Shown: piece after piece, positions 1-12,539 of the stretch | Layout of the letters: every line of letters starts with the position of its first letter | How positions within the stretch are numbered: the first letter of the stretch is position 1 | DNA from: Oopsacas minuta | Taxonomy: Eukaryota > Porifera > Hexactinellida > Lyssacinosida > Leucopsacidae | Reading direction: 5' to 3' | Length of the DNA stretch: 64,000 nucleotides | Assembly (NCBI GenBank): GCA_024704765.1 | Contig: JAKMXF010000329.1 | Span: 243,450 to 307,449, forward strand | Notes under the pieces: generated by a model | The model's database searches: none | What the model was told of the DNA's origin: nothing | The model's input: the letters and a program-made list of their open reading frames with translations, nothing else | Translations under genes and position numbers: made by a program

Positions 1-179
1 TATCTTAGATTATTAAAAATTTTCAGCTAAAATTCGTATTATTTGTAGTTGATTAATAATAATATATTGTTTAAATTAGATTTTAGGCGTTTTAAAATAT
101 AATGTTTTCAAAAACAGATAAATTATATACAGTTCAGCTATACCATAGCCGAGCTATAGTATAGTACAGTTTCGAAACA

Positions 180-310
180 TATCATTGCAATGACAATTAG
201 GGTTTGCAATCCCTGGGATTCTGCGATTATCATTATTCTTTGCTAATCTCGGGATTTTGGGATCCCGAGATTCTGGGATTGACTTATTTCTATTCCCGAG
301 ATTCCGGGAT
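180..310. repeat. cluster of GGGAT / CCCGAGATT inverted units
   Basis: Several copies of a short unit resembling CCCGAGATTCTGGGAT occur in both orientations (for example near 250-285 and 292-310). The first copy follows GGTTTGCAATCCCTGGGATT. This looks like the subterminal part of a small DNA transposon, but no matching other end was found. Confidence 0.4.
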
Positions 311-411
311 AAGAAGAAGCTTATACAGTTTAGCTGTCACTTCGAAGATAAACTTCTAAACTCGTATTATATAACTTATAGTTGAAAGTAACAACAAAAC
401 GTTTGTACTTA

Positions 412-1725
412 GGGCATTCAAAAAGTTCCCATCTTAGTTAATATCGCGACACTACAACATCTTACTAATCAAATTTCAACATAAAATGTTTGAAATACTC
501 CCCCTCTACATCATTGCATAGTTGTAGCCTTTCTACCACTTCGAAAATGTTTTTTTATACTCGTCTCTGTCCACTGAATAGAGATAGTGGTAAATCCCGT
601 TTCCTAGCTCTTGTCGGGCATGAAATAGCCGTCCTCCGAGATAATATTCAGTTCAGGAAATAGGCAGAAATCACAAGGTGATGGATAGATCTGGGGAATA
701 CGTAGGATGTTCCATAGTTTCAAACCCGATACCCTCAATGACTTCCTTAAAGTATTTGAAACATGAGGTTGGAATTATCGTGGAGAAGTTTGATTCCTCG
801 AAACCTGTACGCGGGCGTCATGTTTTATTGACTTTCTCGACTTCTCTGAGGCATTGATTTGCATAAAATTCTCCATTGAGTCGTTTCCTTTAGGCACAGG
901 TATTTGAGCCACTGACCCAACGCATCAAAAATATGCTGTCAAGAGCCTTATCGTCTCGGAAGTTCGGACGTACCTTTTCGGGGGATAAGAACCTTTTGCA
1001 GCCACTATTTGCTTAGTTCAGTACGCAGAGGTTCAGAAAATTTAATCCAGGTTTCGTCACCAGTGACGATTTCATATAACCTTCGAGAATCACAATCTCT
1101 ATATTCTTTAAGCAATAATTTCACGCATGAAACCCTCTTCTCCTATTGCCCCTTTGTGAGGATTTTGTATCCAACGTGCTGAAATCATCGATATTCGAGA
1201 TACTCGGGTAGAAATATATGAACACTTCTCGATGAGATGTCCAAAATTAAGGCAATCTAATAAATGCTCAAAAGGGATCAATATCCAATAGTTTCAGAAT
1301 TTGTGAGGAAGTTTAAGGGGTGGTAGCGGAAATTGGTCTTCAGGTCAGAGGTTCATCTTCAATGCTACCCCTATCAGCCTTTAATTCACGTGCCCATCTC
1401 TCTACAGTGGGATACGCTAGAGTTCCCCTATGATAAACCGTGACGAGGTCCTCATGTATCTGGAGTGGTTTGTCGCCGAGTATGCTACGAATCTTTATAT
1501 AAGCTAGTTGTTCGAATTTGCTTGATATGTGTTTTGAAGCCATGAAAAGTTGACTCTCGAAAAGTAAAATTGAAAGCAGGATAGATAAAGATATATAATA
1601 GCTAGAGTGAATTCAACAGCCTTATATAGGTAATCGATAGAACTATTAGGATATGCTATGCATTTCATGTAATCGAGTAGAGTTTAGCTGCTATACACAA
1701 AGGATGGGAACTTTTTGAATGTCCC
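412..1725 (-). mobile_element. decayed mariner element
   Basis: Terminal inverted repeats are visible: GGGCATTCAAAAAGTTCCC at the left and its complement, with one change, at 1704-1725. The left end is preceded by TA; the expected right TA is degraded. The length, about 1.3 kb, is normal for mariner. The reverse strand carries transposase remnants. Confidence 0.85.
480..1543 (-). pseudogene. mariner transposase pseudogene
   Basis: The first 67 codons (1543 down to 1340) are open and form the N-terminal helix-turn-helix half of a mariner transposase, with motifs VERWARELK and SIEDEPLT. Further down the same strand, in other frames, come the first catalytic block GDETWIKFSEP (around 1040-1070) and, near 660-700, a degraded match to the YSPDLSPCDF block. 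The coding sequence is therefore broken by several frameshifts and stops and cannot make an active enzyme. The relative at 15.4-16.4 kb is better preserved in its catalytic half. Confidence 0.8.
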
Positions 1726-1903
1726 AAATAATTTTGAGTATATATGTATATGAGTACTCTAATACACGACAACTTAGGTTTAAGGGACACGAAATAAATG
1801 AATGGAAATCAATGCAGAGGCAACAAAAAATGGAAAGCTACAGAAAATCATTAAAAGGTTTGATGCATGATCAAGAAATTAAGTAATTGTCAAAATCAAT
1901 GAG

Positions 1904-1960
1904 TAGGTTAAAGGGACATTGATAGGTTAAACGGGTGTTGATACGTTAAAGGGACTTTCC
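1904..1960. repeat. three-unit 19-bp tandem repeat
   Basis: Three consecutive 19-bp units related to TAGGTTAAAGGGACATTGA start at 1904, 1923 and 1942, with a few substitutions between them. Confidence 0.75.
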
Positions 1961-2701
1961 GTGTCAAGGATACTGATATTTTATATTTTGCTTTCAACGT
2001 TCCTGCTTTTTGTTGATATGAAGTTCGTTACAATTAACGGCAGTTGGTTTGTATTACAGTTGATTATACCCTGTAAATAGTCATTTTATTCTGTTAACAA
2101 TCAATTCTGAGCTATTAACAGTCATACTGTTTCCAACCCTGTTTATATTAATTTATCATACCCACACTATCTCAGCAACTAAAACTGCTGTTAACAATAT
2201 CAAATCGCTGGTTGATGTTAACAGTCATGCTATTTCCATCCCTGCAATTGATCAATTGTTAACATGCCCAATGTACATATGTATGGACCCGACCTCGTTT
2301 TTCCGATTCTGGACTGGACCATATTGCCTTGTCCCAGCATTTCGGTTAATCGAGGTTGCACTTATAGGGAATTTGCAATATTAATCGTAATTAAGTTTAA
2401 TTTCACATTGTAAAACATTTTGGACACTCAGAAAATACGCTATAATAAATATTTTTGTCAAATAGGTTAAGTCTAGCCCGTATAGGATCCGCGGCTAGCC
2501 AGAGTTCCCACATGTGTAAGTAGTATATTTCTATTACATTTACTTCTTTTTCTTTAACTCCTGATACCGTATGAGTGCAGCATCTTAATCTAAAAATATT
2601 ATTTAGCTTTGCAGAAGATTTAGTCTGTTAACTATTAGTTTGTCAATATAAGTATAATTTATGGATATTGGGGACACACATTCACACACAAACACACAAT
2701 A
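1961..2701. other. non-coding stretch
   Basis: No gene is visible. The stretch contains repeated GTTAACAGTCAT-type words between about 2040 and 2270 and a short CA-rich run near 2680. Confidence 0.5.
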
Positions 2702-4723
2702 TTATTTATTTTTTGCTATTTTCCCAATGGAACTAAATGCATCAAATAAAAAATTCCCTCCTCCAAGATGGCGATAGTACTTATCAGCCGTACTCGGCTG
2801 GTGTTTCATATGATCTGCTACGATCTGTGTATCAGTGGTCTTCTCTATAGCTAAAAATGTTGCCGTTGCAATTCTTGAACCTGTTGCAGTGATTGATTTT
2901 ACTTTAGATCCTGCTAGTTTGAGGAGTGAGTTCAGACTTGACTGTACACCAGCATGGTTATATCCTAGGATGTTGTCTTGAAAGCTTCAATGATTCTTCG
3001 ACCATTTCGGCTGTTGAAACTTCAATCTTCTCATTCCGCAAACTACGGTGCACGGTAAGCGCTTCTGAAGATTATCTCACCAATGAGAACTTCCCTGTAT
3101 TTGTAATAGTCATTCTTTGTTATAACTTTCTCAGGCGTATAAGCAATAAGCGTATTAAGTAAATTGACACGAACGTTTGATGTTAGATAGCCTGTGAATT
3201 CCAGTATGTTGTGTGGGTTATGTGCTGTGTACGTCTTCTCTTGCGACAATTTCTCTATGCACAAATCCCATCTAGAAAATTGTTTGCACACAACCTGAAA
3301 TATTACTCGATTGCAGTAGAAATCTTTGCTGTTTCAATAGAATAAATTATTCTAAATTGATGGCTATGCTTTTTGTGCAATTAATGTTCCGGGTTACATT
3401 ATGATGCCTTAAACATGTTTGCACCGTAAAAAAAGTCTTATTCAAGTTGGTACTAACAAGACTCTACATTTTTTACGCAATGTTCCTGGCTTATGTACAT
3501 ATTATCAAGGAGTGCGAGTGCGAAATTAAATTTCGAATATCAATAAGTTTATAAACATACCCTTCAATTCGTATTTCCATTTCTTTGTATTTTCGTAGCA
3601 AACAGACTCCGGATATTTCTGATACAGGTAGAGCAAAATGAAGATATGTATCTTAAATAGAAGCTTGTGCTGGAGGCTGAGAGCTTTTTCTTCATTTACT
3701 TATCTGTAAAATGCTTGCAAATTCTGTTTGCATCTAGTATATTTGCAATTGTAATACAATCAAGGACGTTGGCACACTACATTTCGCTTTGTAAGAAACT
3801 TCTTTGTCATAGCTTCCTGCACCCATCGTGGTCAACTAATTAGCAAATTCTTCTAACAGTTCTGATGCAGGTGGTAGAACATCAAACACATTTGCTTTTG
3901 AATGTATCGAAACAACTTTCAAACTATCGACTATACAATCTTTGTTGGTGAGATTTTTGAGCTCGAATGATACGCTATAACTTGGTGTGAAAATTCATCT
4001 GGTTCCACGAGTGTGTCATCTGATTGATCTGAATCAATTCTGCTCTCATTATTCTCGGCTGTATCTTCTTCCAGTTCTTGTAGTATTGCGGATAGTGTAG
4101 GTTCAGGAATGCTCGCTTTAACTATTCTGATGAGATTGTGTTGTCAATGGTCTGTGTCATCTGATTCTTCATTAGTTTCCACTATTTCACTTTCAATGCT
4201 AATTCGATTAGCTTTTGCAAATAGAGTTGTTTCTCTTCCCTCTTTGGTTGCTCATATTATTTTATGAGCTCTGAGCAAATTTTGATAATACCTGCAAGTA
4301 ATGAATGTTAAAATATTTAATTAACTAATCCAATAGTATTTCAATATTTTATTTAGCAATAGGGGTACTATTTCCCATTTCACACTTTATTTGCAACATT
4401 GTGGCATTCTTACTACTCATCTGTGAGTGGTATTACTTATTATTGTATAATGTAGATTATGTTATAATAATTAAACTACTATTTTGATAAACTACTTACC
4501 ATTTTCCAGAGTATAAATGCCACATGCTCTACCATCCACTAGAACAGGACAGATAAGTAGGTCTGCTCGGTACTGCCGTTATCTTTTCTCTTCTTATTAC
4601 GAAGAATCATCATTTCCCGCACCTCTATTTCTGTATCCGGGGTACTAGAGTTAAGTGGCGTTTTAACTTTGAAACGAGTTTTCCACAAATGACACACATC
4701 TTTTTGTCACTTCTTGTAGTCAT
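2702..4723 (-). pseudogene. zinc-finger / tyrosine-recombinase-like element remnant
   Basis: Pieces line up in the order expected of one gene. Exon 1 (4723-4500) starts MTTRSDKKMCVICGK with a C2H2-like finger and ends at a GTAAGT donor. A TTACTTGCAG acceptor near 4290 opens a second exon beginning YYQNLLRAHKII, followed by an acidic linker. An open segment (3291-3043) contains the phrase NDYYKYREVLIGEII. The last piece (about 2982-2702) contains ITATGSRIATATFLA and, after it, DHMKHQPSTADKYYRHL, reading like the Arg, His and Tyr blocks of a tyrosine-recombinase catalytic domain, then a TAA at 2704. In-frame stops and frameshifts (for example TGA after HKII) show it is dead. The family assignment (Crypton-like or a related animal recombinase family) is inferred from motif recall; a domain search would settle it. 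Confidence 0.5.
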
Positions 4724-5270
4724 TGGGATTGATATATAGTCTAATAAAACGGCCCTTTAAATACTCGATTGAATACATGTAGTACCTAGCAACTTATACA
4801 TGATTTTCCTTTAATTAACAACAACATAATTGAATGGGATAATTTATCATACTCTGTTGTACTTGGAAGAATTCCAATCCCTTTCAATTATGTTGTTGTT
4901 AATTCAAAATACAATCATATATAAGTTACTAGGTACTACATGTATTCGATCGAGTATTTAAAGGGCCATTTTGTTGGACTATATATCAATCTCAATGACT
5001 ACAAGAAGTGACAAAAAGATGTGTGTCATTTGTGGAAAACTCGTTTCAAAGTTAAATTGCCACTTAACTCTAGTACACCCGGAGACAGAAATAGAGGTGC
5101 GCGAAATGATGATTCTTCGTAATAAGAAGAGAAGATAACAGCAATACCGAGGAGACTTACTTATCTGTCCTGTTCTAGTGGATGGTAGAGCATGTGACAT
5201 TTATACTCTGGAAAATGGTAAGTAGTTATCAAAATAGTCAGTTTAATCATTATAAAATAATCTACATCAT
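4447..5270. repeat. palindrome with ~394-bp arms and 36-bp spacer
   Basis: Positions 4447-4840 are the near-complement of 4877-5270, registering about a centre at 4859 with very few indels. Each arm contains a copy of the zinc-finger first exon and its GTAAGT donor. The right arm stops where the P-type element begins (about 5266). Confidence 0.9.
4995..5217 (+). pseudogene. second copy of the zinc-finger first exon
   Basis: ATG at 4995 opens MTTRSDKKMCVICGK, then a His-rich finger half ending TLVHPE. There is one TAA after NKKRR, and the copy ends at a GTAAGT donor at 5218. It mirrors the exon at 4723-4500. The copies differ: this one has lost the Arg-His found in the other (NCHL against KRHL) but kept the reading frame through VHPETEIEVREMM, which the left copy lost. 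No following exon remains here because the P-type element starts about 50 bp further on. Confidence 0.65.
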
Positions 5271-7132
5271 AGACTATTCTATAATACGGATATGAAACCA
5301 GCCGAGGAATTAATTCAAAAGAGAGGCCAGTTTTACTTTTCGTCAGAGGGAAAACTTACGTTTTTGAAAGCTACATATTTTCACTTAATATGGGGTAATC
5401 GGATATGGTGAATCCATTTGGAAGATTTTTGAAGTACTCAGTATGTGGTTTAGGCGTTATTTAATGATGACGTCTGCAACATCAACATAATAACATATAC
5501 TATATATATATATATATTTGCAATCATTTTGGATACCACTCGTATTGCTGAATTATTCGGGATTTGCAGTTCAGTGATTCTAAAAACTTTATATCTCATT
5601 TCGAGTAATCTGTTAGAAGACTGGTAACTATTCAAAAATTTAAGCAAAATTTTGAAACCAAACCACATGTGCAGAAAATATGTTATTTACGAAGATCAAT
5701 CACTCAATTTTATTTAATATATTCAATTTTCTTTGATTTTTTTGATTTTTTTACCTCTTCAACCCCTTCTAATATATGACCACGCATAACCTTCTATATT
5801 TATATTACTTTACGTATATTTATCTCCAACTATATCAGAAATATCTTAGCACCTTTCTCCCGAGATTTATCGACTATTTTCATGTATTTACTTGTTTCCT
5901 AGATCATTCTAAATTCTCATAAATTCTCTATGCCATCAAAATGCTCTGTGGTAGGCCGTCGTACATGCTATATTGATGGACCTAGTAAGGCTATGTTTAC
6001 ATTTCCTAAGCAGTATGAACTTCGACAGAAATGGGTCAAGATTTAAATAGGAAAGTTTTTCAGTTACTCAGTTTTCAAGAATATGCATAGAACATTTTGA
6101 AGAAATGTATATTATCCGGAATCCAATAAAGACAAGACTCAATATGAAACTTAACCCGATCCCAACAATACATCCTTCTCCTATTCCCAAAGCCAACAGG
6201 CTGTTATTTCTGCCAGTATTCGAAAAACCTATTTACGACTTGTTTCAAAAGATGAACTTCCCATTTTCAAACTAGAACAAATTGTGAAAGTTTAAATGAT
6301 ATTTTAAATCGCATAAAATCCGCAATGGAATATAGAGACCTTTCATTCCTCTACTGAAACATCTGACTATTTATCGGGTTGACATACAATCTGGTATAGC
6401 TACAGTTAAGGAGTGGATTAATATTACATCTGATTTACATGTAAAGCTATGCTTTGAAGGATTTCCTATTCCTCTTCCAGATTTTATATCTAAAATCAGA
6501 AAGTTTTAGAATCCGCAACTTGGATATGTTAACAAATCTGCCAAATTATTGTAGAAATATCACTTCTAATTACGAGATTGAACCAGTTAAAGATTTGTTG
6601 AGGCTCATCTACAATTGCCCAAAAAGATACTCTACCAGTGCACTTCGATTCGCACTTCAAATGCGCTAGAATGCAGCTTATAGTCAATTAAGACAATACT
6701 TAACACTCCCAGTCAGAGGTTGTTACGTGGTTAAAATCAGACTCTATTGATAGTTTACAAGCTTTATCTAAACTTCGTGAATAAGGTTTTTTGGGAATGA
6801 TATCCTAATTCTCCTTGATGAAGTGCATTTACAGCAACAGATACAATTTGACGGACAAGCTATAATTGGTTGTGATGAAAATCTACAAATGTTCAGGAGC
6901 ATCCTTTGCTTTATGGCAATGTCTCTTACCCACAGACTACATTACTATAGACTTTTCACAGAAAATACCATGGATTACTTCAAGTCTAGTGCTTAGAAAA
7001 GTAATATCTATAATATACTGATTAATAAGTGAAATGTCAATCTTTCGATAAATTGAATAACAATATATGAATAGCACCATACCACAGCACTCGTCCCTGC
7101 ATACACAAATTAACTAATATAAAGACACACTA

Positions 7133-10048
7133 TTAAAAATCACTTTCACTGCAACTTTTTAGCTTTCTATTAGACCCTTTAGGATATGGTAATTTTCTTT
7201 TGGCATTCAAATTCCTTATCTTATTCTTCAATAAACAATTAGTGGTAGCACAGAGGATTTGAGTCAGGTAGTTTACAAAAGTCTTTCCAATCTGGACATT
7301 TATCCCTCCAGAATTCAAAGTCAACCAATTCAATCCTAGACATCGCTAATTGAAGTATAACACTTCTATCTGATTCAGAAATAAAATGACTGAACCAAGC
7401 TGGGTACTGCTCAAGAATAATAAGTATCTGCCATTGAATAGTAACTGTACTTCTTACTTCACTGGATGGGTATTAAAGCTAACCACGGTCATCTAAGTGA
7501 ATGAGAGTAAGATCCGACTCTTCACAAGTCAGAGAGAAACACTCTACTTCAGTGAGTACTGATACACAATGTTTACAATAAAAAGTGGACAGATACTTTT
7601 TAGAGTAGATCATATTCTTATAATTGTTGTGAACTGCATATCCACCAATAAAAGCTAATGCTTGCGAATTTCCAGAGTTTGTGAGAAATCAAAATTTTCT
7701 TGTAGAATAGGAGAATAAATGCTCAAGTCTGATTGCCGAATTGGATTATTCAGGTGAACTGAAATGCTTTTAAGAAATTCCTTCAATGAAAACACATATT
7801 TGCCATCTTGTGCTTGGTACGACTTCAGAATGTTACTAATCTTGATCCGTCGCTCACTCTCAAGAACTTGACAAACAGAAATGTTGTATTGGCAACCAGA
7901 CATTAATCGGTAAACACCAAAATGCTTCTTGAGACAGTTGTTTTGTAAGAACCCAGTAAGCACGTAGGAAAATCCACATTCATCGCTAGTTAAGTGATTG
8001 ACAATTTAGCAATAACTCGAGTAGTGTGAATTAGGTTTGTAAATGTCTGTGAGCTTAGTTTGCTAGCTTTTCCGGTAGAGCTATGCATTTTCCAGTCCTC
8101 AAGCCAAGAACAAAATTTTGCAAGGAATTCAAAACTGCCATCTTGGTGTATAAATACTTTAGAATCAGCATTAAGTAGACGAATAACTTTACCAGGACTA
8201 TAAATGTTGCACATCTTCCAAAATCTGGATATAAGAGCAATAATTTGATGAGTCTGGTCGAAAATATTGTTTCTCTGGTTGAATACAAAGATAGCGTTGT
8301 GTGTGGATTGATCCCAAACTGCTAGAGCTAAGGGCACACTTTGTCTCTCGAAGGCTGATGGCCAGACTAATTTGGCAATAAATTTGTGAGCTGTTTAAGC
8401 ATTAATAAATTGCTCCAACTTGTATACATTCCTGATATCCTAGAAAGAAGCCGTCACTAGTTGATAAGGTAAGGTATCATTGAAGTAGTTATTGATAGAT
8501 GGAAAAATAAGCGTGGTAAGGTGATCCTTCTGATTTATCCAATTATTCCGAATACATTAAATAATATGAACAGGATAAAACATTAAGAATATTGCTCGAG
8601 AGGGGTCAGCTGGATTTGGGAAACTAAACTGCAAGTTAGATAAATTAGCTAGTAATTTGAATAAACTCATGTTTAACTGGTAATCGTCAGTGCAGATTGC
8701 TATCACTTTAGGCCACAACTTTCGATGTCAATAATCACTTGATTTACTATTGAAGTAATTCAGAGGATTTGGCATTGCAACATGGAAGGAGCCTTACAAT
8801 TTCTGACCATTTGTTGTGGAGGCTTGAAATCTGAAAAGCCAAAACAGTTTTAGTGGATCAAAGTCAGAAGAGTGGTTAACATGTACAGTGGAATCTGGAC
8901 TGATAAAGGGAGAACCAATGACTCTTCCTCCTTTGTAGGTATACTTGGATTGTACATGAATTTCATCAAGTTGTAAAAGAACATGTCTCTTGAACTTATT
9001 AATATTCTGGCATTCAACTTTCAAGTGATCAATAAAATCCGTAACTAAACCAATGTTAGAATATAGTCGCTTGAGAGTTGAGGGATGAGGTAAACAAAGA
9101 CTACCCAATGATTGTAAATATCGGTAACAACCAAAAGATATAAATTGAGTATTGAGGGAGAGGACTAATGTCAAGACATTATAACGAAGTCTTGTTTTAT
9201 AAATATCCAAGTTTTCGAGCTGACAGAATAAATTGTAAATAATTAAGTAAAGTTTGAGAATTATGTATCGTGGTATCTTCGTTAGTTGTTAACTTTTCCA
9301 CTGTGCATTTAACACTTTCGATAGCTTTGGCGATTCCCATTTGAATTTCATCTGGTTTTTGAAACGAGTCGAGATCTAGCAGTAATTGGGAAATCTCACG
9401 TATGTCAGTTATCTGAGAAATCCGAGTTCGAATTGGTATCTCATTAAGAAAACATTCGACAGACAATTCTTTATTTAATACAATTTGGTGGGACATGATG
9501 AGTTTGTGTCCAGATAAGATATTTTGAAGATGTAGAGGCTAAATTGATTAGAGCGAATAGATAACCATTCATCTTGCAACCTTAACATAGAATGCTTCTG
9601 TAGGACTACATCAATACTAATTACTGAGTACCTTTCATTCTCTGTTTGGTGTTCAGCAATACTCAACTCAAGTGCATGATGAAAGTGTCGGATATCTATT
9701 TCATCACGGTCAAGACGTTCAGGAGGTTCATGTTGACCTTTTAAGTAAGATGGGCAATTTGGTAGAATACTAGGCTTAGAATCTTTGCAAAGGCCAGGCT
9801 TTCGGGGAACCTTCTTGATAGAACCATCCCCCTGAGGTATTTCAATAGTAAGTAACAGGTCCTTCTCATTAAAATGCTTAGCACAGATGAAAACTATAGT
9901 CAATTGCCAGGCATCATCTCGGTGACAAATTTTCTCCATTCATTTTGTACTTCCTTAGGCCAGTGATTCAACATCTCAAAACACAGGAGTGTATTCAGTA
10001 CCATCATAATTTGAAGTGCAATTAGCAACACTACACCTATTGGGAATG
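7133..10048 (-). pseudogene. second P-type THAP transposase (different lineage)
   Basis: Reading down from about 10048: IPNRCSVANCTSNYDGTEY is a THAP start whose ATG has become ATT; AWQLTIVFICAKHFNEKDL supplies the Cys/His of the C2CH finger; then EIPQGDGSIKKVPRKPG and ILPNCPSYL. The segment 9210-8794 carries FGCYRYLQSLGSLCLPHPS and the catalytic block LLQLDEIHVQSKYTYKGGRV. Near 8560 comes PVHIIKCIRNNWINQ, the block following the nucleotide-binding region. The pieces 8337-7990, 7963-7655 and 7333-7133 (LNSGGINVQIGKTFV) are the C-terminal half. Multiple frameshifts break it. Its motifs differ from the forward copy around it (LDEIHVQSKYTYKGG against LDEVHLQQQIQFDGQ), so it is a separate family, not an inverted duplicate. 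Confidence 0.8.
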
Positions 10049-10532
10049 TTATGGCTAGTGTAAAAGGAAGAAAATGATAAATATAAAGTTAAAGTTAAAA
10101 CGGAGTGAGGGTGTGGTAATTAGGTATAGAGTTTATAGACGAAGTTGTGTAATAAAAATTGACTTTAATTGAATAGTAGTAAATTTACATTATGGGTGGT
10201 TTACAAAATAGACTTGAAGTAATCCATGGTAACGGTGAAATCACTTAATGAATAGTCTATAGTAACGACCCCAATTTCTAACTTTTTTGATACTGAGTTA
10301 TATTCCGACCCTATAAGCTAAAAATGGTTTCTATTTATGAAAACATTTTTTTACCCTCTTAAGTTTTTAAAAAGGACGAATAAGTAGAACACCACTGCAA
10401 TACAAAATCATGAATGTATATTATTACAGATACATTTACGTGTTTTACGTTATAACAAGAGATAAGTATTTTCTACCGCATTAATTATGGGTCAATAATA
10501 TATTTTTATGCGACCCCACAAGAAATACGTGG

Positions 10533-10574
10533 CGACCCCACTTTGGGTTGCGACCCACACTTCGAGAACCGCTG
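10533..10574. mobile_element. hAT-type right terminus
   Basis: GGGTTGCGACCCACACTTC followed by GAGAACCGCTG is the complement of a typical hAT end (CAGCGGTTCTCGAAGTGTGG). Related GACCCC words occur inward at 10268 and 10511. No convincing left end was found. Confidence 0.5.
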
Positions 10575-11714
10575 CCTTACATCATTAAAGCTCTTCCAAT
10601 TTCTACACTATCATCAAAATTGTAAGTGATGGTATCATTCATTGTCTAGAAAACTTAAGAAATTCAAAATTTCCTCCTCGTGCTGTTATTTCTGACAATC
10701 ATCGACAAAGATTTCTTGATTAACAATCTAATGAATATGTATCTCATCCCTGATAAGAAATACTGTATGCTCGATCCGTTTACTTCTCTAGTTATTTATT
10801 TGTTCTAGATACAGTTCACCTTGTTAACTTCAACAAATAACCTCTATTGTTCCAGCGGGAAATCTATTTTGGTCTAGCCTTCATAAAGTTCATGACGCAG
10901 ACCTCTCTCTTATTTTCCATCTTAAAAAAGCTCCATCGTTAAACTACCAAGCACTTCATCCAGGAAATAACAATCCGTTCCACTTGCTCTAGCTATTTTT
11001 GAAATTATAACTTCAGTTGCAATGCGTGAATATCTTAAGGACAAAGATATTGTGATTCCAGCATTTTTAGAGCTCATTAATATATGGTGGCTGCTTGTCA
11101 ATTCAAAAGAACGTTATCATCCTCATCACCTTGCAAATGTAATTACATTATATACACTGAAAGATAAAATTACCTTCTCTTGGAAATGAATTAATGGTTA
11201 ATTACTTGGAAGCTTTCCAAGAAAATGGGCCTCTGTAAATAAACCTTTGAAGCTTTTCTAAACACAAATGCCAATATTAGTGATCTATCAGATGACTTAA
11301 TCAGAGATGGGGTCCGACAAAACGTTCCACGACATTTCGCTCCACTTTTGATAGGTCAATTTAAGTTAATAATTTAACAGGTTCTAAATGGCTAAATAAT
11401 TGAACTAATTTCTTGCCTGAATTCGTTTGGTTAATTCTAACTTAAATATAATTGGTTTACCAATTGCTTTGCATAATTTGTTAAATAGATTAACTAAGTA
11501 GCCTGTATAGATTCATTTAGATTGTTCTCGAAAATATACATAGTTTATTATTAGAGGATGACATATATAATTACGTAGTAGTTATTACAAACTGGTATAG
11601 CTTCAAGAGCAGTTGACTAGATCTTATTGCATTTGTTTCAATCAATTTTAGCGTCCTAGCGGATTCAGTGAGTGCTAAAACCTGTTTTTCGGAGCTCGCT
11701 TCTTTGAGCTTCTT

Positions 11715-12470
11715 TTGTCCCGGTTGAATTCCAAATTTCCAATATGCATTAACATTAATTTATTTCAGAATTACAGACACCCCATAATTCTGACTTCCAG
11801 CCATTTATTAGTACCATATTATATTGATAACCCCAAAATCACGGCCATTTACCTGAATCCAAGGGTGACCGTAATTCAGATGTTCCACTGTATATATATA
11901 TATGTGTGTGTGCGTTCACTTGAAATTACTTCCTTGTTCACACCTTTGGACTTTGGAGGGGTTAAGGCCAGATTTGGCATGTATACTCGCAATGAGATCT
12001 CGATGGCACAGTTATCGAAGTGCTGTGCAGCACGCCCTGTGTTGGTTTTGCCCCTGTTGACTAAAACACTGTTTATTGATTATATATGTATACCGCCCAC
12101 CGGAACCACATACGATGCAACAAAGCTGCGTATTGTAATGTTTGCTTTATTTATGTTTGCAATATTTTATATAAACGAGGGAGTTCCGCTTGCGGTTTAC
12201 GATCACGCTATTAGGGGGGAACCAGGCCTGACTTAGCCAATGTACAGATGGCCAATTAGAAATGTTTTAAGTTTATATTTCATTGCATTTGTCGAGATTA
12301 GTGAGCCAAAGCTCTTTATAAATCCTAGTTTCCGGTTAAAAATGACTACTTGTATTATTAATAAGTAACTTGCATGAAATATACTTAATTAATTAAACAT
12401 TTATCTAATAACAAATAGGAAACTAAACAAAACAAATAGAAACTAAAAAACTAAACTATATTCTACTTGG
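11715..12470. other. MULE interior, no supported gene
   Basis: A 173-codon forward frame (11715-12236) is open, but it has AT-rich, low-complexity composition, no recognisable motif and overlaps a TATATATATGTGTGTG run. I do not support it as a gene. The rest is AT-rich filler. Confidence 0.4.
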
Positions 12471-12539
12471 GTGCAGCTACCACATCTCTACCACTGTCCA
12501 CTTCAATTGGTAGCTGCACCGTCAGGAATTAGGAAGAAA

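Larger units (their letters stand above)
6946..10580. mobile_element. block inserted into the P-type transposase gene
   Basis: The forward transposase reads SLTHRLHY up to 6945 and resumes as IIKALPIS at 10581, so joining 6945 to 10581 keeps the frame. The block contains a reverse-strand P-type transposase (10048-7133) and, at its right edge, a hAT-like terminus. The left edge is degenerate. The flanking 8-mers CATTACTA and CCTTACAT may be a decayed target duplication. Confidence 0.6.

Noticed and set aside
11715-12236. 173-codon forward frame inside the FLYWCH-MULE
   Set aside because: No motif, AT-rich composition, overlaps a TA/TG simple repeat, and lies in the non-coding part of a truncated element.
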